Counted from the first letter of the stretch, positions 16,546 through 24,939 are shown. The stretch: 64,000 nt of DNA from LC029 sp036676475 (GCA_036676475.1 JAKFCU010000103.1:1-64000); one strand, 5' to 3'. Program-made: numbers and translations. Notes: generated by a model from the sequence alone, not told the origin.

Positions 16546-18453
16546 ATGAGGAAAATTTACTTGGAAGATACTCCGCTTCATGAAGCGCAAAGTGATGTGC
16601 TGCACAGCGTGAGCTTCGAAAAAAAGATAGAATGGATACTGACATCGAAGGCATTGGGAAGGGTGACAGCTCAACCGATATATGCCAAAGTTTCCATGCC
16701 GAATTACCATGCTTCAGCGATGGATGGGATTGCGGTTAAAGCCGAGAAAACGTATGGTGCGAATGAACAAAATCCCATCCATCTCGTACGTATCCAGGAT
16801 TATCAAATAGTAGATACAGGCGATCCGATTCCACATGAATTTGATGCTGTTATTATGATCGAAAATATTCACCAGGTTGATGAGGATACCGTTGAAATAC
16901 TAGACCCTATCGCTCCTTGGCAGCATATTCGTCCGATTGGGGAGGATGTGGTAGTAGGAGAGATGATCATACCGGCCCATCATAAGCTACGAGCGGTAGA
17001 TTTGGGTGCTTTGCTTGCGGGCGGAAATGTGAAAGTGCCAGTGTTCTGCAAGCCCAAAGTAGCTATTATCCCCACAGGAACCGAGCTTATTCCACCATCA
17101 GAGGAGGTACAGCTGGGGGAGATTATCGAATTTAATGGGTCGGTTTTCTCCGCCTTTTTGGAAGAATGGGGAGCAGAACCCATATATCGCGGGATTGTCA
17201 AGGATGACTATGAGCTGATTAAACAAGCGGTACGGGAGGCAGTACAGGAAGCAGATATCGTATTGCTGAATGCCGGATCTTCGGCAGGAACGGAGGATTT
17301 TACTTTCCATGTCATCCAAGAACTTGGAGAAGTGTTGACACATGGAGTGGCTACCCGCCCCGGAAAGCCAGTGGTAACGGGGATTGTTGAAGGAACGCCG
17401 GTGATTGGTCTTCCAGGCTATCCTGTATCCGCCTATCTGAATTTGGAATGGTTTGCCCGCCCTCTTGTGTACCATTATTATGGTATGATGGAAATTCAAC
17501 GACCTAAGCTGAAAGTGAAGATGGGACGTCGCGTCGTTTCGGTCATGGGAGCAGAAGATTTTGTCCGCATGACGATTGGATGTATAGATGGGCAGTACAT
17601 CGCGAATCCATTAACAAGAGCCGCAGGCGTGACCATGTCTATGGTTCGGGCAGATGGGTTGTTGCGGATCCCGCCAGGTAATCTCGGATATGAGCAGGGA
17701 GAGGAAGCGGAAGTTGAGTTGTATCGTCCGATTGAGCATATAAACAACACGGTTGTGGTTACCGGCAGCCATGATCTGTCATTAGATGTCCTTCATTCTC
17801 GTTTGCGCGATCTTTTCCCTGATAGGTTCCTTATCTCTTCCCATGTAGGGAGTATGGGAGGAATCCTAGCTATTCAAAAGGGAGAGGCGCATGCAGCGGG
17901 AGTTCATCTATTTGACGAAGCAACGGGAACTTATAATATTCCTTTTATCGAAAAATATTTAAAAGGCAAAGAAGCCGTACTGCTAAATCTTGTCTATCGC
18001 CAGCAGGGCTGGATCGTTCCGAAGGGAAATCCTCTTGGGATAGGATCGATCAAGGATGTAGCTAGACCAGGAATTACGTACATTAACCGACAACGTGGAG
18101 CTGGTACGAGATTGCTGTTTGACTACCTGTTAAAGCAGGAGGGTATCAGCAGGGTAGAAGTCTATGGCTATGATCGGGAAGCTGTTTCGCACTTGAGTGT
18201 AGCAGCTGCGGTAGCAGGTGAGGCAGCAGATGCCGGATTGGGTGTTTATTCAGCCGCGCAGTCCATGGGATTGGACTTTATTCCTGTGGCTGAAGAACGA
18301 TATGATATCCTCATGAGCAAAAGCTTCTATGAAAGCGAGGAAGGGCAATCCTTGCTTGATGTTATCCAGTCCTCTGAATTTAAACAAGAAGTAGAAGAAC
18401 TCGGAGGATATTCTTGTCGTGATACTGGCCAAGTGATCTATAAGACATTCTAA
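16546..18453 (+). CDS. MoeA fused to a C-terminal substrate-binding-like domain
   Basis: The 635-residue protein has a complete MoeA module (residues 1 to about 400: SAMDGIAVKAEKTYG, IPTGTELIPPSE, LNAGSSAGTEDF, RPGKPVVTG, GLPGYPVSAYL). A PBP-like domain of about 220 residues follows (VVVTGSHDLSLDVL, GSMGGILAIQKGEAHAAGVH, RQRGAGTRLLFDYLL). Such fusions are known in bacteria and archaea. The C-terminal domain resembles the molybdate/LysR-type substrate fold and may bind molybdate or another ligand. ATG 16546 is chosen for its GGGAGAG site; upstream codons from 16474 lack one. The MoeA block keeps GSSAGTEDF where moeA1 has GSSVGTRDY. Confidence 0.9.
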   Translation: MRKIYLEDTPLHEAQSDVLHSVSFEKKIEWILTSKALGRVTAQPIYAKVSMPNYHASAMDGIAVKAEKTYGANEQNPIHLVRIQDYQIVDTGDPIPHEFDAVIMIENIHQVDEDTVEILDPIAPWQHIRPIGEDVVVGEMIIPAHHKLRAVDLGALLAGGNVKVPVFCKPKVAIIPTGTELIPPSEEVQLGEIIEFNGSVFSAFLEEWGAEPIYRGIVKDDYELIKQAVREAVQEADIVLLNAGSSAGTEDFTFHVIQELGEVLTHGVATRPGKPVVTGIVEGTPVIGLPGYPVSAYLNLEWFARPLVYHYYGMMEIQRPKLKVKMGRRVVSVMGAEDFVRMTIGCIDGQYIANPLTRAAGVTMSMVRADGLLRIPPGNLGYEQGEEAEVELYRPIEHINNTVVVTGSHDLSLDVLHSRLRDLFPDRFLISSHVGSMGGILAIQKGEAHAAGVHLFDEATGTYNIPFIEKYLKGKEAVLLNLVYRQQGWIVPKGNPLGIGSIKDVARPGITYINRQRGAGTRLLFDYLLKQEGISRVEVYGYDREAVSHLSVAAAVAGEAADAGLGVYSAAQSMGLDFIPVAEERYDILMSKSFYESEEGQSLLDVIQSSEFKQEVEELGGYSCRDTGQVIYKTF

Positions 18454-18475
18454 TATGAAGAAAGTGGGTGAAGAT

Positions 18476-19501
18476 ATGTCCGAACCTTTGAAAACGATCG
18501 ATTCTCTTGATCGGCCCCTAAGGGACTTGCGTATTTCTGTCACTGACCGGTGTAATTTTCGCTGTCAGTATTGTATGCCAGCAGAAATTTTTGGCCCTGA
18601 TTTTGAATTCCTGCCCCGGGAAAAGCTATTAAGTTTTGAAGAGTTGTCCCGTGTAACGCATATATTCACCTCTTTGGGCGTAGAGAAGATACGGATTACT
18701 GGCGGCGAACCGCTGATGCGCAAGGATCTTCCCCAATTAATTGAAATGATTAACCAGGTGGAAGGGGTCCAGGACATTGCGATGACGACGAATGGATCTT
18801 TGTTGGCACGGCATGCTCAAACACTGAAGGATGCCGGGTTGCATCGGATCACTGTCAGTTTGGATAGCTTGGATGATGAACGCTTTGGAAGGATGAATGG
18901 CAGGGGAGTTAAGGTGTCTCAAATTCTAGAGGGGATCGAAGCGGCTGCGAGTGTCGGGATGCAGGTTAAAGTGAATATGGTCGTACAAAAAGGGGTCAAT
19001 GATCAAGATATCCTGCCCATGGCTCAATATTTTCACGATAAGGGACATATTTTGCGATTTATCGAATTTATGGATGTAGGAAATTCGAATGGCTGGAAGC
19101 TAGATCAGGTTGTGCCAAGCCGTGACATCGTTCAGATGATCCATAAGGAAATGCCTCTGGAGCCTGTCAATCCCAACTATTTTGGAGAAGTTGCATCCCG
19201 GTACCGCTTTAAGGGTACAGACAAAGAAATCGGACTGATTTCCTCAGTAACCCATGCTTTTTGCTCTACCTGTACGCGAGTGCGATTATCGGCTGAAGGT
19301 CGCATCTATACCTGTTTATTCGCTTCACAGGGAACAGATCTTCGAGCACCGCTGCGCGAAGGAAAAACCGATGAGGAAGTGGCAGACATCATCCGTGAAG
19401 TGTGGTCCGGGCGCAAGGATCGCTACTCTGAAGAAAGATTAAGCAACACAAAGGAATTGAAGAATAGAAGCAAAGTGGAAATGTCCCATATCGGTGGATA
19501 G
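18476..19501 (+). CDS. moaA: GTP 3',8-cyclase MoaA
   Basis: The 341-residue radical-SAM enzyme starts molybdenum cofactor synthesis by converting GTP to 3',8-cyclo-GTP. The N-terminal cluster motif is CNFRCQYC. The SAM-contact GGEP sits in RITGGEPLMRKDL, and the second cluster is held by CSTCTR and a third Cys in IYTCLFA. The product ends NRSKVEMSHIGG, with the conserved C-terminal Gly-Gly. The ATG at 18476 has GGGTGA six bases before; the ATG at 18455 directly behind the previous stop lacks an RBS. It forms an operon with the fused moeA gene. Confidence 0.95.
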   Translation: MSEPLKTIDSLDRPLRDLRISVTDRCNFRCQYCMPAEIFGPDFEFLPREKLLSFEELSRVTHIFTSLGVEKIRITGGEPLMRKDLPQLIEMINQVEGVQDIAMTTNGSLLARHAQTLKDAGLHRITVSLDSLDDERFGRMNGRGVKVSQILEGIEAAASVGMQVKVNMVVQKGVNDQDILPMAQYFHDKGHILRFIEFMDVGNSNGWKLDQVVPSRDIVQMIHKEMPLEPVNPNYFGEVASRYRFKGTDKEIGLISSVTHAFCSTCTRVRLSAEGRIYTCLFASQGTDLRAPLREGKTDEEVADIIREVWSGRKDRYSEERLSNTKELKNRSKVEMSHIGG

Positions 19502-19505
19502 AAGA

Positions 19506-19554
19506 GAAGCATAGAATTCGGACTGTGGTCTGGATTCTATGCTTTCTTTGGGTA
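19506..19554 (+). terminator. Terminator of the moeA-moaA operon
   Basis: AGCATAGAATTC / GGATTCTATGCT stem followed by TTTCTTT. Confidence 0.85.
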
Positions 19555-19658
19555 TGGGAAAAGTATTTGTTTTTTGCGAAATGAAAAATGATGATATTTT
19601 GCAGGATAAAGGAGCTTAGTTTGGTTAGGTTTATGAGTACATTTTTTGTTTGATTTTA

Positions 19659-19709
19659 TACTTATCAGTCAAGTATTATACGCATAAGGCTACGCTAGTA
19701 GCTTTCTTA
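19659..19709 (-). repeat. Palindromic repeat family A, copy inside a gene remnant
   Basis: Minus-oriented copy with GCGTA-GCCT-TATGC as inner stem on the minus strand. The reading frame of the remnant at 19676-19848 runs into it and ends at a TAA inside it. Confidence 0.85.
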
Positions 19710-19848
19710 TAAAGTTCTTTACGGTTTTCATCAGAAGATTGCACTGCGTAGTTCACATCGGCTTTTAATTCATCGATAGCTTTAAGAATTTGTGCTTGTC
19801 CTTCTTTTAAAGAAGACACATCGTCTTTTAAAGAAGATCCTACTCACA
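19676..19848 (-). pseudogene. Coiled-coil protein fragment ended by a repeat copy
   Basis: A minus-strand frame without a start codon reads KDDVSSLKEGQAQILKAIDE, continues LKADVNYAVQSSDENRKELY and then passes into the family A repeat (KKATSVALCV, stop). Heptad-like spacing suggests a coiled coil, as in small phage or regulator tails, but the family is not identified. It is truncated at the 5' side by a TGA, and at the 3' side its original end has been replaced by the repeat. Confidence 0.5.
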
Positions 19849-19868
19849 ATTGGAAGAGTATTCATATC

Positions 19869-19896
19869 TTGACAAAGGTATCCTCCATGTTATGAT
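19869..19896 (+). promoter_or_regulatory. Promoter of the thiamine operon
   Basis: TTGACA (19869-19874), 16-bp spacer, TATGAT (19891-19896), followed by the TPP riboswitch. Confidence 0.7.
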
Positions 19897-19928
19897 TAGA
19901 CAATAAAAGTAAATAACGTTTCGAAGAA

Positions 19929-20088
19929 TCCCTAGGGGAGCTGTATAGCTGAGATGGAAGAATGCCTTCCAGACCCTTTGAACCTGATCTGGTTAACACC
20001 AGCGTAGGAAAGCGGATGCCATGTCGCAACATTTGATGACGTCATATGCAGACCACTTTCCATCGTGAAAGTGGTCTTTTCATTTTCT
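19929..20088 (+). ncRNA. TPP riboswitch (thi-box) with terminator
   Basis: The aptamer shows the conserved GGGGAGC, GCTGAGA, ACCCTTTGAACCTGATCTGG, TTAACACC and GCGTAGGAAAGC blocks (19929-20016). The terminator stem ACCACTTTC / GAAAGTGGT with T-rich tail lies at 20050-20088. TPP binding is expected to stop transcription before tenI. Confidence 0.97.
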
Positions 20089-20108
20089 GGAAAGAGGTGT
20101 ACTAGCAT

Positions 20109-20726
20109 ATGAGAGCCCGGGAATTGCATGTGATTAGCAATGGACGAAAGACATTGAGAGAATTTGCCGAGATTGCAGGCCTTATCCATCCTTTTGTAAC
20201 GGCCATTCATATTCGGGAAAAAGCAAGGGATGCGAAGGAAATCTGGGAAGGCGTTCAACTGTTGACTCAATTTGGGGTTCCAGCAGAAAAAATCTATATC
20301 AATGATCGAATTGATATAGCAGTTGCAGCACGCGTGAAAGGTGTTCAACTGGCTTATCACAGCCTGGAGCCGCGCTGGGTGAAAACAGCTTTTCCAGGGC
20401 TTCGAATTGGACGCTCGGCCCATGCCCTTGAGGAAGCAATAGAAATGGAACAACAAGGAGCTGATTTTCTCATCTATGGCCATATCTTCCCCACGGGGTC
20501 AAAGCCTGGGTTACAGGCAAGGGGGATAAAGGCGCTGGTTCATCTGGTTCAAGGGGTAAGCATCCCGGTGATAGCCATCGGGGGAATCCATCTTGAATAT
20601 GTGCCAGCTGTCATGGAAGCAGGGGCTGCCGGGATTGCTGTTATGTCGGGGATTCTGGACGCGGGTGATCCACGGCTAGCGGCACAGCGATATTTTGAAG
20701 CCTTGCATGAGTGGGAAACGAAATAG
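20109..20726 (+). CDS. tenI: TenI-like thiazole tautomerase / thiamine phosphate synthase family
   Basis: The 205-residue TIM-barrel protein belongs to the ThiE/TenI family (ISNGRKTLREFAEIAG, INDRIDIAVAARVKGVQL, GRSAHALEEAIEMEQQGADF, IYGHIFPTGSKPG, IAIGGIHLEYV). TenI aromatises the thiazole carboxylate made by ThiG. The LRIGRSAH and HIFPTGSKPG variants and the operon position favour TenI over ThiE. First gene after the TPP riboswitch; its end overlaps the thiO remnant by 20 bases. Confidence 0.88.
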   Translation: MRARELHVISNGRKTLREFAEIAGLIHPFVTAIHIREKARDAKEIWEGVQLLTQFGVPAEKIYINDRIDIAVAARVKGVQLAYHSLEPRWVKTAFPGLRIGRSAHALEEAIEMEQQGADFLIYGHIFPTGSKPGLQARGIKALVHLVQGVSIPVIAIGGIHLEYVPAVMEAGAAGIAVMSGILDAGDPRLAAQRYFEALHEWETK

Positions 20727-20865
20727 GAGTAGAGATTATAATGTTGCACAAATTGGAAGCGGTGTGATTGGGGGATCCATCCTCTATCAACTAGCCAAAA
20801 GAGACAAGAAGGTCATTGTCCTAGAGAAGTCAGTATGGATCATACAGCTGGGAGGAATTCCATGA
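20707..20865 (+). pseudogene. thiO: thiO (glycine oxidase) remnant, 52 codons
   Basis: The frame begins MSGKRNRSRDYNV and continues through the FAD-binding Rossmann motif (GSGVIGGSILYQLAKRDKKV, then IVLEK), which is the ThiO N terminus. It then jumps to a short tail and stops at a TGA overlapping the thiS ATG. A complete ThiO has about 370 residues, so some 320 are missing. The start overlaps tenI and the stop overlaps thiS, so both junctions of the original operon are kept while the catalytic body is gone. Confidence 0.75.
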
Positions 20866-21065
20866 AGCTTCAAATCAACGGAGAACAAGTCGTCATTCCT
20901 GACACGGTTAGCTATGTGGCAGATCTCCTTCATCACTATGGCTTGGGAAACAAAGTGGTCGTGGTTGAAGTGAATGCCAGCATATTGCAAAAAGAAGAAC
21001 ATGCCATAACCCGTCTCACCGATGGGGATCGAATCGAAATTGTTCATTTTGTAGGAGGAGGATGA
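20862..21065 (+). CDS. thiS: Thiamine sulfur carrier protein ThiS
   Basis: A 67-residue ubiquitin-fold protein ending VHFVGGG, whose terminal Gly-Gly carries the thiocarboxylate sulfur for thiazole formation. The start at 20862 (MKLQINGEQV) has GGGAGG seven bases before; the upstream in-frame ATG at 20835 lies in the thiO remnant. ATGA overlaps link it to the remnant and to thiG. Confidence 0.94.
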   Translation: MKLQINGEQVVIPDTVSYVADLLHHYGLGNKVVVVEVNASILQKEEHAITRLTDGDRIEIVHFVGGG

Positions 21066-21067
21066 AA

Positions 21068-21838
21068 ATGATGCTAAAGATTGGACCTTATGAATTCCGT
21101 TCCAGATTATTGTTGGGTACGGGGAAATTCCCCGATTTTGAGATTCAGAAACAGGCAGTAGAGGTATCCGAAACGCAGATTTTGACCTTTGCTGTTCGAC
21201 GGATGAATATTTTTGAACCAAGCCAGCCCAATTTCCTGGACATGCTGGATGTGAAAAAATATACGCTGCTGCCCAATACGGCAGGTGCTTCTACTGCAGA
21301 GGAAGCGGTCCGAATCGCAAGGCTGGCTAAAGCCTCCGGTTTATGCGACATGATTAAGGTAGAAGTCATCGGTGATCCGAAGACGCTCTTGCCCGATCCA
21401 TTCGAAACGTTGAAGGCGAGTGAGATTCTTCTGGAAGAGGGATTTGTTGTTCTTCCTTATATTTCTGATGATGTGCTGTTGGCCAAACGATTGCAGGAAT
21501 TGGGAGTCCATGCGGTGATGCCGGGTGCTTCTCCCATTGGATCCGGACAGGGAATCGTCAATCCTTTGAATTTAAGCTTCATTCTTGAACAAGCAACAGT
21601 TCCCGTTATTGTCGATGCCGGAATTGGGGTGCCATCTGATGCAGCGATGGCGATGGAGATGGGAGCGGACGGTGTCCTTTTGAATACCGCAGTTTCTGGA
21701 GCAAAAGATCCTATCAAAATGGCGTTAGCCATGAAGTTGGGGATTGAAGCAGGGAGGATGGGATATGAAGCCGGACGAATTCCCAAGAAGCGCTATGCCA
21801 CAGCCAGCAGCCCAATGGAAGGAATGAGCAGGGTTTGA
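21068..21838 (+). CDS. thiG: Thiazole synthase ThiG
   Basis: The 256-residue TIM barrel condenses deoxyxylulose phosphate, ThiS thiocarboxylate and dehydroglycine into the thiazole. The Schiff-base lysine lies in LCDMIKVEVIGDPKTLLPD. GTGKFPDFE, LPNTAGASTAEEAVR, MPGASPIGSGQGI and DAGIGVPSDAAMAMEMG are visible. Of several ATGs I choose 21068, six bases after AGGAGGAGG. Dehydroglycine is normally supplied by ThiO in aerobes; here thiO is a remnant, so supply must come from elsewhere in the genome. The end overlaps thiF by four bases. Confidence 0.95.
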   Translation: MMLKIGPYEFRSRLLLGTGKFPDFEIQKQAVEVSETQILTFAVRRMNIFEPSQPNFLDMLDVKKYTLLPNTAGASTAEEAVRIARLAKASGLCDMIKVEVIGDPKTLLPDPFETLKASEILLEEGFVVLPYISDDVLLAKRLQELGVHAVMPGASPIGSGQGIVNPLNLSFILEQATVPVIVDAGIGVPSDAAMAMEMGADGVLLNTAVSGAKDPIKMALAMKLGIEAGRMGYEAGRIPKKRYATASSPMEGMSRV

Positions 21839-22851
21839 GAGAACGTTATTCCAGGCAGGAATTGTTTGCCCCCATTGGGGTAAGCGGCCAACAGAAGCTG
21901 TCCCAAAAGCATGCGTTGATTATGGGGGCTGGGGCACTAGGAACAGGGAATGCCGAGATTTTGGCAAGAGCTGGAGTAGGGAGGTTGACCATTGTTGACC
22001 GCGATTACGTGGAATGGAGCAATCTTCAGCGCCAACAGCTCTATTCCGAAAAGGATGCTACCAATAGAATCCCAAAGGCAGTGGCTGCCCAAAACAGACT
22101 TCAAGAGCTGAATTCAGAGATTGAAGTATGTGCTTGGGTTAAGGATGTGACAACGGAAGAAATCGTGTCTCTTGTCGATGGAGTGAATCTTATTATTGAT
22201 GCAACGGATAATTTCGACACGAGGCTTATTTTAAACGATGCTGCCCAAAAATATAGGATCCCTTGGATTTATGGTGCCTGTGTGGGCAGTTATGGTTTGA
22301 CCTATACGATCATTCCGGGGAAGACCCCCTGCTTAAGCTGCCTTCTGGAAACCGTGCCAATGGGGGGCGCAACATGTGATACAGCTGGAATCATCAGCCC
22401 AGCTGTACAAATGGTGGTAGCCTATCAAACCACAGAAGCGCTCAAGATTCTGACAGGCGACGAAGAAGCTTTGCGCCCCACTCTATTATCGTTTGATTTA
22501 TGGAAAAATCAGCAAGCATCCATCAGGGTAGATCGAATGAAAAAGGAGGAGTGTCCATCGTGTGGCACTCACCCGGTCTATCCGTATTTGGATGCCGCTA
22601 ATCATACCAAAACGGCTGTTCTTTGCGGAAGAGAGACGGTTCAGATCCGGCCCACCCATTCCATGAGCAGAGATCTGGATCAACTGGCTTTGACACTGGC
22701 CGTCCACGGAAAAGTAGAGAAGAATCCATATCTCGTTTCTTTATCAACGGAAAATCATCGATTGGCTATCTTCAAGGATGGGCGGGTGCTGGTACATGGC
22801 ACGAAAGATGTGATAGAAGCGAAGACTCTTTATCATCGATATTTAGGTTAG
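21835..22851 (+). CDS. thiF: ThiF-type adenylyltransferase
   Basis: The 338-residue E1-like enzyme adenylates the ThiS C terminus. It shows RYSRQELFAPIGVSGQQKL, GAGALGTGNAEILARAG, DRDYVEWSNLQRQQLY, DATDNFDTRLILND and zinc cysteine pairs (CLSCLLE; CPSCGTH). The same ~80-residue C-terminal domain as in the gene at 12651 is present (VEKNPYLVSLSTENH, DGRVLVHGTKDV). The start is TTG 21835 in a TTGA overlap with the thiG stop, which suggests translational coupling. The two E1 paralogues are clearly related but lie in different operons, so each probably serves its local carrier. Confidence 0.93.
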   Translation: MRERYSRQELFAPIGVSGQQKLSQKHALIMGAGALGTGNAEILARAGVGRLTIVDRDYVEWSNLQRQQLYSEKDATNRIPKAVAAQNRLQELNSEIEVCAWVKDVTTEEIVSLVDGVNLIIDATDNFDTRLILNDAAQKYRIPWIYGACVGSYGLTYTIIPGKTPCLSCLLETVPMGGATCDTAGIISPAVQMVVAYQTTEALKILTGDEEALRPTLLSFDLWKNQQASIRVDRMKKEECPSCGTHPVYPYLDAANHTKTAVLCGRETVQIRPTHSMSRDLDQLALTLAVHGKVEKNPYLVSLSTENHRLAIFKDGRVLVHGTKDVIEAKTLYHRYLG

Positions 22852-23001
22852 ATTGGTTGGCCATTGGAATTGGAGGAAAAGTACAGAGAACCAATACCAT
22901 AAGGCCTACTCGTTTCGATCCCACCGTGGTAAGATAGAATAAACCCTCACAAACGAAGTGCGGAAGCTTTGAGGGGAAGTTCCATGATGGGGGGCTTGAC
23001 C

Positions 23002-23613
23002 ATGATTAGTCAGATTAAGAATGTTTATGAAAATCGAATCCCGCATATATTGGGACATGAGAGTGTGGCCAAGGCTGCCGTAATGGTTCCCTTGGTGGAG
23101 ACGGAAAAAGGGTTATCCGTGTTGTTTCAAGTAAGGGGGCATAACCTTCGGCATCAGCCTGGGGAAATCTGCTTTCCTGGAGGAAGAATCGAGCCCGATG
23201 ACCTGACTGAAGAAGCGGCAGCTGTTCGGGAAACCTGTGAGGAATTAGGTATTCATGCTGATCAATTGGCGATGATCGGTACACTCGACCTTTTTGTAAC
23301 GACGCATAGCATAATTTATCCGTTTCTTTGTCAGCTTAAGCAGGGAATCGAGCTTCATCCCGACCCTGAGGAAGTGGCCGAAGTGTTTACGGTTCCACTT
23401 GACTATTTGCTTTCGCATATACCGGAACTTTATCATGTTCCTATTGAAATGAAACCAACGGAGGATTTTCCGTTTAACTTGATTCCCAATGGGAAGTATT
23501 ACAAATGGCGCAAAGCAAAAGTTGCCGAGTATTTTTACCGCTACGAAAATTATGTGATCTGGGGATTAACGGCCCGGATTCTGCATGACTTTTTAGAACG
23601 ATTGAGAAAATAG
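23002..23613 (+). CDS. Nudix hydrolase, CoA pyrophosphatase type (YeaB/NudL-like)
   Basis: The Nudix box begins GEICFPGGRIEPDDLTEEAA and continues with AVRETCEELGIH. The upstream LRHQPGEICFPGG is typical of the CoA diphosphatase subgroup. The tail NFPFNLIPNGKYYKWRKAK and IWGLTARILHDFLE matches YeaB-like proteins. About 203 residues from ATG 23002 (GGGGGG seven bases before); an ATG at 22984 is an alternative. It probably hydrolyses CoA or related nucleotides. It is a single gene with a strong terminator behind it. Confidence 0.88.
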   Translation: MISQIKNVYENRIPHILGHESVAKAAVMVPLVETEKGLSVLFQVRGHNLRHQPGEICFPGGRIEPDDLTEEAAAVRETCEELGIHADQLAMIGTLDLFVTTHSIIYPFLCQLKQGIELHPDPEEVAEVFTVPLDYLLSHIPELYHVPIEMKPTEDFPFNLIPNGKYYKWRKAKVAEYFYRYENYVIWGLTARILHDFLERLRK

Positions 23614-23656
23614 AAAAAGGGCTGCCTTCATGATTATCATGAGGCAGCCCTTTTTC
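23612..23656. terminator. Bidirectional terminator between Nudix gene and peroxiredoxin gene
   Basis: AAAAAGGGCTGCCT...ATGAT / ATCATGAGGCAGCCCTTTTT, a long stem with A and T flanks. Confidence 0.92.
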
Positions 23657-23670
23657 TATTTCTGAAAATC

Positions 23671-24210
23671 TTAAAGAGTCTTTTGACCAGGTTTCCAGTT
23701 GGCCGGGCATAGTCCTCCAGCTTGAAGCGCTTGAAGTACACGAAGGGTTTCATCTACGGAACGTCCGATATCATTGTGATGAACCACTTGATACTTTAAT
23801 TCCCCTTCTGGGCTGATGATGAATAGACCGCGAAGAGCAATCCCATTATCCTCCAATAGAACACCATAATCACGGGAAACCTTGTGAGTCAGGTCTGCTG
23901 CGAGGGGGAATTTCAACTCGCCAAGGCCATTAGAATCCCGTGGAGTGTTTATCCAAGCGCGGTGAGAGAACTTAGAGTCGGTCGAAACTCCAAGTACTTC
24001 TGTATCCAAATCAATAAATTCTTCATATCGGTCACTCATAGCCGTAATTTCAGTCGGGCAAACAAAAGTAAAGTCTAAAGGATAGAAGAAAAGAACTAAC
24101 CATTTTCCTTTGTAGTCATCAAGAGATACCTTGCCAAACTCTTTCCCATTTCCCAAAGCCGTTTCCATTTCAAAACTTGGTGCAGGAAGTCCTACTAAAC
24201 GATCAGCCAT
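23671..24210 (-). CDS. Typical 2-Cys peroxiredoxin (AhpC/TSA family)
   Basis: The 179-residue thiol peroxidase reduces H2O2 and organic peroxides. The peroxidatic cysteine is C51 in FYPLDFTFVCPTEI. The resolving cysteine is C168 in GGLCPANWKPGQ. The catalytic Thr and Arg context (PTEITAMSDRYEEF, SEDNG-type loop, GLFIISPEGELKY) is normal. It stands alone with no ahpF neighbour, so the reductant is presumably thioredoxin. Start ATG with AGGAGGAG upstream. Confidence 0.93.
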   Translation of the reverse strand: MADRLVGLPAPSFEMETALGNGKEFGKVSLDDYKGKWLVLFFYPLDFTFVCPTEITAMSDRYEEFIDLDTEVLGVSTDSKFSHRAWINTPRDSNGLGELKFPLAADLTHKVSRDYGVLLEDNGIALRGLFIISPEGELKYQVVHHNDIGRSVDETLRVLQALQAGGLCPANWKPGQKTL

Positions 24211-24365
24211 AATAAATTCTCCTCCTATGTATGTAAGTTTTGAAACCCAAGAGCAGGAATCTTGATAATTTTACCATTTTCATTATTTATTATCAAGTTG
24301 ATAAGATTTCGTTATGTTCTGGTTGAATCAAAATAAAACATAAAAAGGAATATTAAGCAACATAA

Positions 24366-24415
24366 TAAGAAAGCAACTAGCGTAGCTATATGCGTATAAT
24401 ACTTTCCGATATGTA
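24366..24415 (+). repeat. Palindromic repeat family A, copy
   Basis: TAAGAAAGCAACTAGCGTAG start; inner stem GCGTA-GCTA-TATGC has a G-T wobble and so pairs on the plus-strand RNA. It does not follow a plus-strand gene, being an exception to the stop-codon pattern. Confidence 0.85.
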
Positions 24416-24452
24416 AAAAAGTAGAGCGTGGATGCTCTACTTTTTCCGCCTT
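24416..24452 (-). terminator. Terminator of the ASCH gene
   Basis: AAAAAGTAGAGC / GCTCTACTTTTT stem with 6-nt loop at the stop of the ASCH gene. Confidence 0.9.
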
Positions 24453-24780
24453 ACACGGCTTTAAATTCATGTACCCAAACTTGCATATGAGGCAAGAAAG
24501 GCATTCCTGGGTGAAGAGAAAGGATGTAATTTTTATATCCTTCCATGTTGTCGTACCCTTCCTGTTGGGCATGGCTGTCTGTCATTTCACCCAAGGTTTG
24601 GGCATACACCTGGGTTACTTGAAATGTTTTGCCTTGAAGTTCAAAGGTTTCGCCCGGATCGGCATAACGGCCATTGCGGCGGGTTGCGGTTTTCTTTCCT
24701 TCAAGTACAAGCTTTATATCCTGTTCAGCAGTAATCATTCGTTCAACGGAACAGGTTTTAGGGGGCAATGTTTGAGACAT
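24451..24780 (-). CDS. ASCH-domain protein
   Basis: The 109-residue protein has the ASCH fold pattern: MITAEQDIKLVLEGKKTATR at the start (the GKKT-x-T loop is characteristic), then ADPGETFELQGKTFQVTQV, and a C-terminal strand WVHEFKA. ASCH proteins are PUA-like RNA- or nucleoside-related proteins; some are amidohydrolases acting on modified cytidines (YqfB). Function here is not known. It carries a terminator and a single-gene layout. Confidence 0.8.
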   Translation of the reverse strand: MSQTLPPKTCSVERMITAEQDIKLVLEGKKTATRRNGRYADPGETFELQGKTFQVTQVYAQTLGEMTDSHAQQEGYDNMEGYKNYILSLHPGMPFLPHMQVWVHEFKAV

Positions 24781-24939
24781 GAAGTAACCTCCTTGTTTTC
24801 TTTTGAGCCTATGGCTTAGTTTGTTATACCCTAAGCACTACATTATCATATCATCACTGAAGGTGGAAAAGAAAGGTTCCTTGCTAGTGAAAGAGAGTTT
24901 CGACTTAGGGCACCAGCATACTATGAAGGAGAGACGCTT

